From contig NC_039513.1 of assembly GCF_003672135.1 (NCBI RefSeq), positions 3,906,833 to 3,970,832 of the forward strand: DNA of 64,000 nucleotides, written 5' to 3'. Of this stretch, positions 11,441 to 21,800 are shown in pieces. Under the pieces are notes generated by a model, which saw only the letters and a list, made by a program, of their open reading frames with translations, made no database searches and was not told the DNA's origin. The DNA comes from Ooceraea biroi. Its lineage: Eukaryota > Arthropoda > Insecta > Hymenoptera > Formicidae. How positions within the stretch are numbered: position 1 is the first letter of the stretch; each line of letters opens with the position of its first letter. Both the position numbers and the translations under genes were made by a program.

Positions 11441-12300
11441 TCAATTGTAATGGCCTCTTAACGACTCTCGTATAAAGTGCATTGTTTTACATATCGATTG
11501 TACAGTCGTGTGGCATTTGATGTATGAAAGTTCACAGACATAAATTCACACAGAGACGTTACGCGCGCGCGCGAAATGTTTACGTGAGTATGGGGAGGTT
11601 CGCTGACCACGTTCAGGTTTGCTCCAGAGAGATGCATCCTGTCGGCTGCTGCGCGCGTTGTACACCGGCCTTCTCGTATGTTCGGGCTCCCATCTGCCGT
11701 CGTGAGCCGCGTATCGAGCACTTGCAGATAGTTCCCGATTTGGCGTGGTTAATGCATTCCCGCAAACTAGCGTGTAAATCAAATTCGCACAAAGCGAGAA
11801 CCGATCTTGCCGTTCGGGATACGAGCGGTTCTTGCTCGACGCGCTTTTGATTTACGCGGCTTCGGATTTACACGGTAGTTTTCGAGCACGCATTAACCTG
11901 TGTGCACCGGTCGAGTTGAGTCGAGAATTGTACCAGTAACATCGCGTGCAGTTTTCACCCCTTGAATACGTGGAACACCGACGCGTGTAGACGTGCGTGC
12001 TCTCGTTCACCCGGTGCACAGATCTAGCCACATGAGCGTGTGCATGTACACACGTACGTGTGTACGAGCACAGTACGTGTGGCGTATGCCGATGGGTTGC
12101 GGTTTGACTCCGGTGGCTACCGGATAGGCCGCCGTTATTATCCGTAACTCGCGTTGCGGTGGGAACGGAGCAAACTCTCCCGAAAACCCCCTTCGACCGA
12201 GAAGTCTGTGTCAGCAGATTTTCGTAAGATCGTTCGCATTGTCGAAGAAGAAGAAACAAAGCGTCCTACGAGCGCCGTTAACTCTAAGCAAATGCTTGCA
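11441..12300. other. CpG-rich island with perfect 20-bp palindrome
   Basis: This GC-rich segment has overlapping frames on both strands (11524-11850 plus, 11852-12259 minus) and no recognised domain. It contains the perfect palindrome GTACACACGTACGTGTGTAC at 12046-12065. Related sequences GTGTAAATCAAATTCG (from about 11771) and TTTTGATTTACGCGG (from about 11846) form a loose inverted pair. It could be a regulatory island. Confidence 0.35.
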
Positions 12301-12551
12301 GCGTTGAAAGCCTGAATACGGGAATTTGAATACCTAATAGCATTTTGTTTCGAAATCTGTCTGAATTTTGAAAAAGTTTTCAGTAAAACATTATTTTTAA
12401 AGTTTTCAACAATTGCTTACTTTTTTGATATTGGTTGCTGTTTTCATTCATTAATTTTTTTCTAGTTAATTAAAAATCTGTTAATTAAGTGAGAGTATCT
12501 GTATTTTGATTTACGATATGTCGTATTTAAAAAAATGTTTTCCGATTTTAG

Positions 12552-12720
12552 CGCCTTATATGAGGAGAGTTAAGCATAATATCATAAATAAGCTAAAGAG
12601 AGATGTATTTAAGGAAATACCGCGTGAGAAGGTAATTCTCTCGCAGGATGAAATCACGGAACTAAAAATGCTGCCAAAATACATAATGCGTGTCCGAGGT
12701 TCTCCTATCGACATTGAGAA
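12552..12720 (+). CDS. Possible internal coding exon of unknown gene
   Basis: One open frame, whose first ATG is at 12518, runs to a TGA at 12722-12724. Its product has unusually protein-like composition for the area, for example PREKVILSQDEITELKMLPK with a mix of charged and hydrophobic residues. A plausible splice acceptor (pyrimidine-rich stretch then TTTTAG) lies just before 12552, and a good donor (AA|GTGAGC) lies at 12720/12721, just before the in-frame stop. That is the pattern of an internal exon of 169 nt. I do not recognise the family. It could equally be a chance frame in moderately AT-rich DNA. No partner exon is identified nearby, so the gene could extend far outside the window. 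Confidence 0.3.
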
Positions 12721-12724
12721 GTGA

Positions 12725-13640
12725 GCGATTGAATTAAATTCCTTGTTGAGTGCTTCCGCGATATAAGATATGCGCTCGGATTTTTGGAGAGGGGGAGCTC
12801 GGGTCTAACGTGAAATATTTTACTATTCGGCGGAGGGCTCTCGTCCCTTTTCATCGTATTCTTGGGGAAAACTGATAAAAGGATCTGGTGGAATATGGAC
12901 GGGGGAGGACGGAGCTCGGCTCGTAGAGAAAAGGAGGGGACTCCTGGTTTTAGGGTTTAGGGTGGGTTTCCGCGTATCCGCGGTAAAGCTTTCGACGGTG
13001 CGCCGTGGAAACGATCGGATTACCATTTTTTAACGCCCACCACCCATCCGGCGAGGAAACGTGGTCTCTCGCTCTCTCGCCATCCACCAACAAGTAATTC
13101 CGTGTTTTCAATCTTGGCGAATGACGCGGAAAGAATCCCGTGCACCGGGCGAGCAGTTGAGTTTCCGAGACAAATGTCGCTAGACCATAAACGAAATTAG
13201 CACTTTACGCTGAAGCGAAACGCCTAGGCTGTCGTTGAAACCTTAGCTGTTTACGGGTTGACCTCTGACTTCGACAGACAACCATCAGGTCCGATTTAAT
13301 TCTGCCATACATTAGCAATGTGCAGCAAAGCGTGCAAAACTAAGAAATGTCAGACAAAATACAGAAGAATCTATTCCTAACGTGGATATGCATTGTTATA
13401 TTTTTTGATTTAACAAAATTACGTATTAAAAAGCGTAACAATATTATATATTTAATCGTAGATATCTTTTCGACGTGCTTTTTTTGTTGAAAAATGAGTT
13501 GTCTAAAATACGTTATTTGTAAGATATTCTTTACACATTGTTTGACATCTTTCGCTTCTTGTTGCACGCGTACAAATACACACGCGCGCGCGTATACAAA
13601 TGCAATTTGATTCCAAGTTCCGTAAATTTTCCAACCAAAT
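12725..13640. other. Mixed spacer, no recognised gene
   Basis: The stretch from 12725 to about 13300 is GC-richer with a minus-strand frame (12823-13026) that I do not recognise. From 13300 to 13600 it becomes AT-rich. A short alternating CG/CA run (cacacgcgcgcgcgta) lies near 13580. No mobile element is seen. Confidence 0.4.
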
Positions 13641-13642
13641 AC

Positions 13643-13817
13643 CAAGGATGGATGCTAGCAACAGACGGATGATTTGTAGCCTTTCTCGTTGCCCTTCGAG
13701 GATGCGGTCGACAGCATTTGAGACATGCCCTTCGAGAACCTTTATGAAATCGCGGCAAAGCATACCTGGACCGAAAAAGCAGAGGTGCCCGGTGCGATCA
13801 GGTATGCCGAGAATGGA
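13643..13817 (-). CDS. Possible internal coding exon of unknown gene, minus strand
   Basis: On the minus strand an open frame reads through ILGIPDRTGHLCFFGPG, then LCRDFIKVLEGHVSNAVDRI, and ends in RERLQIIRLLLASIL. Composition and apparent amphipathic-helix pattern look like real protein. An acceptor-like ACTGCAG precedes it on the minus strand (AG complementary to about 13818-13819), and a donor-like CTTG|GTATTTGG closes it at 13643. The exon would be 175 nt. The overlapping plus-strand frame (13600-13842) is rich in Ser/Arg/Met and less convincing. I do not recognise the family and see no flanking exons, so this is only a candidate. Confidence 0.25.
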
Positions 13818-13910
13818 CTGCAGTTTAGTAGGTGGAGGGTAACGTTTCCGAGATCGGGGGAAAGGGATGCTTGCGAGCTATCTCGATATCTTTTTCACAT
13901 CGGACGCTGA

Positions 13911-15294
13911 TGGTTTTCTTTCCCGTGAGAGGAATACCGGGACCGGAAGCCAAAGGTGAACGTAATACCGTGTAACACATTTGTGTCTGACGTTTAAAAT
14001 CCTATATTGTGTTGACAGAAAATTTTGAGCTCTTCGTAATATAAAATTTCATTGCACAATATTCCCTTATTTCGCAATTTCTATGGCTCTTGAACCAAAT
14101 TTAGTTCTGTGACAACACCAAGGTGTACAGAAAAGTGTATTTCATTGTCCTTTCGTCTTTTTTAGAATGTCTTACTACGAATAGAATCATTAATTATTTT
14201 CAAAAGATTGTTTGTGAAAGAAGAGTAATTAAAAGAATATTAATATTCTTATATGGATTTTATTATGTGTTAAATATTTCACGGCAGACAGGGTTTGACA
14301 GTACTGGGTATATTGTTTTGCGGTACATAGCATGCTGCTATTGTTTATAACGTTCTCTGTACAATTCGAAGGCAACGAGACAGGCACCTCTTGTACTATA
14401 TTAACTATCAAGACAATCATAAGTTATAGGGAATGCTGGATGGAATCATTTTTCGTGATTAGGAATCACTGTTGCGTGAATTAATTCGCAAATAACGACT
14501 TATACGCACATTAATACAGTTATGTTTTCAATTAAGTTAAAAATAGATATTCCGCGAGTTATTTATTTGAAGTGGACATCAAAATAATAGTATTGTATCC
14601 CGAGTAAAAACAACATTATCTTTTCGTTATTTTTTTAATGACGACGAATGGATTACCAGATTAAAGTGCGCGCGAATGTCGTTAAACATATTGCATGTTT
14701 TACAAGCTTCGTTTTCGTAAATAGGTTTTGCGAGAAAATATATATAATAACATTTTAAAACTCTTAAAAATTTAATTAATTAATTATTAATTATTAATTA
14801 TTAATTAAGTAATTATTAATTAATTTCGGCAATATTTTAGCAAAACTATTTGATATTTTCTTTAACTAATATGATTCCAAAACTAAAATTATGATATCTT
14901 AAGCTTTCTCTTTGGGATCAGTTTGGAGGAAAGTGCGGAGAGAGGACAATTATCTTAAAACCGTCGCGGAACTTGTGAATAAAATTACTTCAAATTAATA
15001 AAACTTTAGAATTAATACGTGAAAGCTATTCTACGATTAACGCGTTGGAAATGATGTCTCAAATGCTGCGCGATTAATGAGTAATCGCAATTAACGAATT
15101 AAGAGTGTCGAGAGTGTCGTATCTTGCTGCACGAATTGACCGTATCTTCATGACTGAGTGTTGTATCAGAAGTGTCATATTTTCATGAGTGAGTGCCATG
15201 GAGAAGTAGAATCGATGGTCCATCAAGAAGAGAAGGAGGAGGAGAACATTTGGAAGATGCTAGATGACAGCGGAGTAACCATGGAGTGAGTAAT
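13911..15294. other. AT-rich spacer with TTAATTA tract
   Basis: No convincing gene is present. The notable part is a run of overlapping TTAATTA/TAATTATT units at about 14770-14826. A cluster of short repeats GAGTGTCG/GTGTCGTATC lies around 15105-15185. Confidence 0.45.
14770..14826. repeat. TAATTA-rich tandem tract
   Basis: About 57 bp consist almost only of overlapping TTAATTA and ATTAATTATT units. It is a simple AT-rich repeat, but TAATTA is also the core site of Antennapedia-class homeodomain proteins, so it could act as a homotypic binding cluster. Simple slippage is the default explanation. Confidence 0.8.
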
Positions 15295-15296
15295 TA

Positions 15297-16153
15297 GAAT
15301 CCACTCTTAAAAAAGCCGTGCTAAATCAAATCGAAATCATTGTTGCCTCTTTTCCGCGACGCTGATTGGTTATCTCGATTCGAGTTGTGCGTTATGTTCA
15401 GTTTAGATTACCATCGCGCGGCTGTCTCCGCGTGGAGGTTAACAATTTGGTAGAGTGTGATAATTGTGCATATAATAAATAATAGATATAAGATATTATT
15501 ATTCGAAAACATTATTAATATTGAAAAATAAAATAGCGCGCGCATAGCGCGATAAAATCTCCTTCAGATAAAAAGAAATGAAAAAGTTCTAGCCATTAAA
15601 AGTTTTTTCTTTTTCCAAAGAGTTCTCTGCTATTTATATTGTTATTTGACATATTGCCTAGAGTTCTCGATGATTTAAAATTCGTTAAAACAATAAATGA
15701 AAAAGTTCTAGCCATTAAAATTGTTTTCTTTTCCGAGGAGTTCTCTGCTATTTATATTGTTATTTGGCATATTGCCTAGAGTTCTCGATGATTTAAAATT
15801 CGTTAAAACAACAAATGAAAAAGTTCTAGCCATTAAAATTGTTTTCTTTTTCCAAGGAGTTCTGTGTTATTTATATTGATACTAGTACAACACAGGCGCG
15901 CGTTACGCGCGCGCTATTTTATTTTTCAATATTAATAATGTTTTCGAATAATAATATCTTATATCTATTATTTATTATATACACAATTATCATACTCTAC
16001 CAAATTGTTAACCTCCACTCGAAGACAGCCGCGCGATGGTAATCTAAACTGAACATAACGCATAACGCGAATCGAGACAACCAATCAGCGTCGCGGAAAA
16101 GAGGCAACAATGATTTCGATTTGATTTAACACGGCTTTTTTAAGAGTGGATTC
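15297..16153. mobile_element. Foldback-type element I, long TIRs with internal minisatellite
   Basis: This is an 857-bp element flanked by TA on both sides (15295-15296 and 16154-16155). Its inverted arms are about 255 bp (15297-15551 and 15895-16153), starting GAATCCACTCTTAAAAAAGC and ending with the reverse complement, with few mismatches along the whole length. The arm tips at the centre are GC-rich (GCGCGCGCATAGCGCG opposite CGCGCGTTACGCGCGCGC). The centre holds a tandem array of a 118-119 bp unit. There is no transposase frame, so it must be moved in trans if it moves at all. The TA flank suggests a Tc1/mariner-type helper, but long arms plus central tandem repeats recall Foldback elements. 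Confidence 0.9.
15575..15880. repeat. 118-119 bp minisatellite array inside element I
   Basis: About 2.6 units are present. The marker GAAAAAGTTCTAGCCATTAA recurs at 15580, 15699 and 15817, giving periods of 119 and 118. Each unit has the order AGTTCTAGCC, AGTTCTCTGC, ATATTGCCTAGAGTTCTCG. The same unit family recurs at 52641-53092. Confidence 0.95.
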
Positions 16154-16155
16154 TA

Positions 16156-16650
16156 TCAATTTGTTTGTAAAGGTTATTTTTTGTGAGAAATACTTATAGA
16201 CTGCACGAGAAAAACTTTACTTCTCTTATATTTATTCCTTCAGACATCCGTATATTTCCTATTTTTATTTTGTTGTTTTTAATTCATAAATCCATCATGC
16301 GCATTTTTAAATGTCTACGAATCGAAGCTAAATTGTGGATATGTAATCAATTATTTAAATTTTCGCTTTACTAAATCGACTGGTCTACCGCTGTAAAAAT
16401 GGAACATAAAATATTAACACAAGCTCGTATGCTAGATACACTCGTGAACATTTTAGCCAACCCGATGACAGTTTTAAATATAACATTGAATGTAACATAC
16501 ATCGGATTGGTTTTCGCGACAAGATTTCAACGATATTTTCCAGTGTACTGAACAAAAACTCTACTGTTACCAATTCCCTTCCCAATCAATATGATAAACC
16601 GTAACTTAACCAACTGAAAACGCGATTGCTCCAAAGCTTGCCGTAACTCT
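16156..16650. other. AT-rich spacer, no recognised gene
   Basis: There are two short frames (16183-16374 plus, 16385-16585 minus) without recognisable domains. No RNA gene or repeat is seen. Confidence 0.5.
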
Positions 16651-17260
16651 CGCGATTCAGGATCCAAGCTCGAATACGGCACTGGGCGCGGTAGGGTGGA
16701 AGAACGAACGGAACCGTACGGGAGGGGAGGTTGCGCGACAAGGGTTGGGAAAGCCGAAGCGTGGCTCCTCCGGGTGGGGGGAGACGGTACCTCGAACGAC
16801 TACGCGGGCCTCCTGAACGCCCCTCCGCTCAGTCCGACCCGGACGTTCGAGGGAGACGTACCCGTCTTCTGTATCACGTACACGCATCAGCCGTACGCAC
16901 GTTGTGCGACGTTTCTCGCTGTCGTTCGCGCACGTAGGAGTTCGTATCCAGTTGCCGATCTGTGTGCCCGTACGTACCGCGTACTCTATACACATGTGTG
17001 TATAGAGGGAAAAGGAGGAGAGGAAGAGAGAGTCAGTGCTCCGCAAAGGACCTCGTGCACGCGGTACACGAGGCCTCCGCAAGACGAAGCGGAGCACGCG
17101 TTCCACGAAAAACGCAGACGGATATTTAAACGCATCGGGCGCAGAGGCAAGGGAGAGGAAGATACACGGGGGAGGGAGGGAGAGAAGGCGAAGAAAAAGC
17201 TCTCGCGTCTCTCTGGTCCGCCTCGCCGCCGGCTTTCCACGGCCACGAATCGATACCACG

Positions 17261-17314
17261 CGACCGTCGTCGTCGTCGTCGCCGTTGTCGTTGTCGTCAC
17301 CGTCGTGTCGGTCG
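17261..17314. repeat. Imperfect GTC/GTT trinucleotide repeat
   Basis: Runs of GTCGTCGTC and GTTGTCGTT lie in the CpG-rich island. They create the Val and Thr runs seen in the overlapping open frames. Confidence 0.85.
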
Positions 17315-17672
17315 TTCCTCTCTCTTTTTCTCTTCCTTTCTCGACGCGTGATCCTTCTCTCACTTAAAAGTTTTCTCCGTTGTCGAGTATCTTCTCGGAT
17401 CCGAGGGAAGCAGCGCCGCGCGCGCTTCCTCTCGCGAGGATCGCGGAGAAACGCGTACGTCCACGAGGACGACGCTCAACGACAGGTGCATCGCCTCGCG
17501 ACGATCTCCGAGGCGCGCGATGCAGCTCGAAGCACCTCGGAAGAGGATGGCGACGATCGTTCATCTGCCTGGAAGTCTGTCCTGAAAGCAGACGGAGTTT
17601 GTTCCACCCCGGGCGAGACGCCGATCGCGCGCGAGGATCTGTCGGATCGCCGAGACGATCGGCCGGTGTGAA

Positions 17673-17855
17673 CTAATATAAGTGGCGGTTCAGTGACACG
17701 TGACGTTACCTGTTATCCGCGTCTGTTTTTTCTCTTGGTGTGTTCTGTGACGAACAGGTAACGTGGCAGGTGGCTACAACAAACCAGCTCTCGTTCTCCG
17801 CATCCACGAAGATTTCTCATCGCCGTCGTTTGCCCTGTGATCGTCGTAAAAGTAA
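17673..17855 (+). promoter_or_regulatory. Candidate promoter / 5' noncoding exon with E-box and inverted CAGGTAACGT
   Basis: A TATAAG-like string at 17677-17682 is followed by an arthropod-type initiator TTCAGTG (17689-17695) and a CACGTG E-box (17697-17702). TATA and initiator are only about 12 bp apart, which is too close for a canonical pair, so the TATA-like string may not count. ACGTTACCTGTT (17703-17714) and AACAGGTAACGT (17753-17764) form a perfect 12-bp inverted pair; CAGGTA is the type of site bound by Zelda or Snail-like factors in insects. A strong donor-like AAA|GTAAGG near 17850 could end a noncoding first exon. This is inference from motifs only. Confidence 0.25.
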
Positions 17856-18250
17856 GGAAAACTACCCTATTCACCACTGATAGTCGCTCTTAACATCGCG
17901 CGAGCGCGCCGCGCCGTTTTCCCGGGACGTATCCTGGAGCGAGCGCATCTCGAGAGTGCGCCCAGCGAGTTCTCTCCCGTGAATTCTCCCCGGCGAGTTT
18001 TCGACTTTCGGAGATTACGCGTCTGAATTATTACGCCTGTAAATTAGGTGCTTGGCCGCCGACCAAATTGCCGACGCCACTAATTTAACTCCACGACATT
18101 TCGTTGCGACGTACGCACGCTCTCGTTAGACACGCTAATCGCAAGGTACTCGCGTGAACGTCGCGTGCTCGATACCCTCGATCGTGATAGCATTACTTAA
18201 CGCGCGAGTCGATCGCGTTAATTAACCCCTCATCGTTCGCCTAATTTTCG

Positions 18251-18724
18251 CTGTTAAATCCTGGTCTTGATAATTTCCCCTTTTGTCTGCGCTACAACAT
18301 CTAATGACTTACAAAATTATCTTGAGAGAGAGAGAGAGGACATCTGTTCAAGTGAAGCTGACTTATATATTCTTTATTCGTTTTTTAAATATTACGCGCG
18401 AAATATGTTTTTCCCAATTTTTCATAATTGGATAACCGATAATCGCTGTAGATCCAATCTGGCGCCTCATGTGCTTATTCGCGGTGGAAATTTGCTTTTG
18501 CTATCGATTTTATAATTATATATATTTTTATTATATAACAACAATTATATTTACACATAATTTTCAAAATTGTGCACTTTAATAGAAAATTATTGTTGTT
18601 CATACGAATCTATTCAAAACATACTTTTTAATTTCAATAATTTTACAATAAAATGCAATTGATTGTAACTTTTAACTTCAATGCGTTTGAGATTTTTTAA
18701 AATGAATTTTTTTTCATAGTTTTC
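18251..18724. other. AT-rich spacer with GA repeat
   Basis: A (GA)n tract lies at about 18324-18339. One plus-strand frame (18267-18515) has no recognisable domain. Otherwise the sequence is AT-rich noncoding. Confidence 0.45.
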
Positions 18725-19303
18725 ATATATGGGTGATTCTACGGTATTAGGTACTTTTGGTGGCAATCAAAAAAATTGTTGAAAATTTAATAATCTACTT
18801 TATAAAATCAAGCAATATTAAAAAGTAACTTGTTTTCTATTTTTGTTTTGTTATTGTTTTTTGGTTTGTTTTAGAAGAAGAGATAATTTATTTCATTCGT
18901 TTTATAACTTGTTTATGAGATGCCCAAGAGTTAGGTTTAATTTATGTTCCATTTAATAAGACTATATGAAAATAAAAGCCTGACTATTACTTATTACTTA
19001 AGTAAAGTTTGTAATAAATATTGTTGACTTTTAATGCATTTGTTCATGTTTTATTTTCCGAAAAGTCCCTTCCTTTCTTATAAATATACTATTCCGCATA
19101 CCATGTCTCTTCCCTGGTCAAAGTATTTCCCCTGGCCTCTTTTAAAATAGTTAATAATTAATAAAATGACTCGCCCTCACAAGAATGAAAATAAAGAATT
19201 GTCAACAATTCCATAAATATGGAATTAAGGATAATTATACATTTTTCTACATTGCCAAAAATCTGTAGAGTTGAAACCCAATACCGTAGAATCACCCATA
19301 TAT
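18725..19303. mobile_element. TIR element (MITE-like), GGGTGATTCTACGG termini
   Basis: The left end GGGTGATTCTACGGTATTAGGT (from 18731) is repeated inverted at the right end (ACCCAATACCGTAGAATCACCC, to 19297) with one mismatch over 22 bp. Both ends are bordered by ATATAT, so the exact element boundary and TA duplication cannot be separated. The interior is AT-rich without a transposase frame. Size (about 567 bp between outer Gs and Cs) and structure fit a non-autonomous DNA transposon. Confidence 0.85.
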
Positions 19304-21120
19304 TTTACAAATCACGAGAGCATACCGCAAGTTACACACGTGTTTTCGAAAATACATATTTCGAATTGTTCGATTCGAAATCCTAGTGTTGAAAAATCCC
19401 ATGAAATACAAACAAAAATCTCGCATGCTTTGAAACGTTTGCTCCCATTGTCGAAAAATTAATCGTGCTTAAAGGGTTTAATGTTAGAAATACGCCGACA
19501 AAACGAACAAAGCGAGCAGTCATCAAACGAGAGAACTCGTGCGGGCACATTCTCCATTCTGGTATAATTTATGCTCCGACATGCCAGACGACGACCGACG
19601 CGGACTGCCTCTAACATTTCGGAGGGTCTCTTTATATCCTCAAAGATGACCCGTCGACTGTATTAACCCTTTAACAGACGGTGCGAAATTCGCTTTGTTC
19701 GATGTTTATAGCGTTTTAAGCGACAAAGCGGAAATTAAACTCATTATTATTGCGTTACTTCTAACGTAATGACATAAAATACTCTCGTTGGTTTCTCAAA
19801 TTAATTTTTTAAATTATTTTCAAAACGTTTACATTTATCCTTGTTTTAATATGAGTGAACCGCTAAGCTCAAAAGCATGGCTTAGTGGAAGATGTGGTGT
19901 GTAATTAATGGCTGCAGCGTTAATCTTTCGGACGGGAAGGGAGGATTTAATTTAAAAGAATTTTGTGTTAATTTTTTAATGACACGTAGGACAGTGTTAC
20001 ATAAAATGTCTAAACTAGAATTTACAGTGGAAATTGATCATTTTTGCATCGGTTGAGAAGCTATACTATAGTATAGTATCGCTGAAATATCAAGAGAGTT
20101 GCCTTCTCGATAAAAATTCAATCGATTCGTGGAATTAAGTGTCGCCCTGCGTAAATAAATGATCGGGCGTGAAAAGTCAGAGTAGAAAGTACACAATAAC
20201 AGACCTATAATTTTCTTCCCTCGACTATAGAGTCGTGGAACGGCGCGCGACAGATATTACCGTCGCTTGCCCTTAGTCGTCTCTCGCCCTTCTTCGAGAA
20301 AAATATAAGCGTGCATTACACTCGTTGTACTATTGTTGGCTGAATTAATTACTGTTTTATGAGGGAAGTTGTGAAAGAAACGGAAAATTCTTAGTCCGAT
20401 GCTCGCGGGCACTGGAATACAACCGGATAAATGTCTGTTCGCCGGAAACGGGAATTCGACGAGCAGACAGAAGCGCGTGTCTTACTCTTGCTTCCTTCAT
20501 TCCTTAACTTCTCTTAAAATGATACGTCGAGGTATATCAAGCTTGCCGTAGCGGAGATGATATTCCCATACTTTAGCGCGCTTAATACAGGGAGGCATGT
20601 TATTATGTTCGAGAGTTCTTGTCGAGAAACCCAACAACTTTGTTTCAAGGGCTCACGTTGTCCAAGATACCTGTAGATTAAGTCACGGCGTACGATGAAT
20701 ATCGTTTAAAGTAGTGTCGTGAGACTAGGTGGAATAAGACGACGATGAGTTCAGCTACTTTGGGTCTTTACTTTAGTGTCCGTGTAGCACTTGTAAAGCA
20801 TAAAATCATTGCTCATTCAATTTGTGTGGACACGCGTGCCCTCGTTTGTATGCTCCATAATTGACTGAGACGAAACAAATGAGAAACAAAACAAGAGATA
20901 AGTGATCAGTAACGTTGCACAGGATATTTCAATTATTCAATGTATGAATTGTTATTTCGTCCGGATGTTAGCGAAAATAAAAATTAATACAATCCTTGGT
21001 TAATAATAGATGATTTTTCTGGCAAAGCAACTAATCAGGAACTTGCGGGCGGTAATCCATGCGTAAAGATGTTCTCGCTCATTCTAATACACCTTTGGCC
21101 AAAATACTGTCGGAAAGGGT
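19304..21120. other. Mixed spacer, no recognised gene
   Basis: The frame 19271-19462 begins inside the TIR element end and has no recognised domain. A short palindrome CTATACTATAGTATAG lies near 20052. No RNA gene or mobile element is recognised. Confidence 0.45.
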
Positions 21121-21800
21121 TAGCCCATTACCATAAAACAAAAAATCTCATCGGCAACCTCGAAGGGTCCCGATCGATCGTAACCTTCGCAACGTCGTGT
21201 ACACTCCGCGTGTGAACTCTTCCCGATTCATCGAAAAAGGAAGACATCGGTTCAACTTGTAGACCTATACGGTTTTCCGAGCCCGATGACTGCGCGCCTG
21301 TACGCATACGCTTATTTAAATACCAAATAGACCGTTCTGTGCGTCGCGAATCCCGTGGTCTGTGATTTTCGTGCCGCTCTGCCGTCGTCGAGGGTCGGGA
21401 TCGTCGCCGCGTCGCCGAGGGTGTCTTCGGGGAAGGGCTGTTGGGACGTGCCCTCAAACGAGGCATAAAATCGGAGATGAGTCTGTCGTCGCGGAGCGAG
21501 TCGGCCTGTAATGCAAGAGAAAGAGAGAGGAAATCGGAGAAAGGGTCGCGAAACTGTTTCGAGCTCCACGGGGCGCATTAATCAATGCAGAAGAATAGCC
21601 CCTGCTCTCTCTGCCCACCCCTTTTGTCGCCCGTTCCGTTGTTAGTGCGTATAATCGCGAACGTATATATTTTGTCTGTGAGCGAATGCCGGGCGCTTCT
21701 AATGACCGACGACATCGGGGATGAAAGAATTATTGTGCGGCGTACACGATGCGCGGCTATCGTGACTTTTTACCTACAGATTTCTTGCGGCAGCGCGTAA
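21121..21800. other. CpG-rich island with overlapping frames, no recognised gene
   Basis: Minus-strand frames 21128-21466 and 21312-21578 overlap in different phases, and a plus-strand frame lies at 21585-21800. None shows a family signature. Composition effects explain them. Confidence 0.35.

Larger units (their letters stand above)
16651..18250. other. Large CpG-rich island, candidate promoter zone
   Basis: This is one of the strongest CpG-rich segments of the window. Frames of up to 223 codons are open on both strands (16657-17259 minus, 16696-17367 plus, 17036-17671 plus). All three overlap and are Arg/Ser/Thr-rich with simple-sequence runs (Thr and Val runs come from GTC/GTT repeats at about 17261-17314). 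That pattern argues for stop depletion by composition, not for coding. Candidate core-promoter and splice-donor signals follow at 17.68-17.86 kb, so the island could be the 5' end of a plus-strand gene whose coding exons lie beyond the window or were not recognised. Confidence 0.4.

Noticed and set aside
12046..12065. Perfect 20-bp palindrome GTACACACGTACGTGTGTAC
   Set aside because: It is built from alternating purine-pyrimidine simple sequence (AC/GT), where such symmetry arises easily. Recorded within the island but not counted as a finding.
16657..17671. Overlapping frames of 200, 223 and 211 codons
   Set aside because: Three frames on two strands cover the same CpG-rich bases. Their Thr, Val and Arg runs come from trinucleotide repeats. 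They are composition artefacts and are annotated only as an island.
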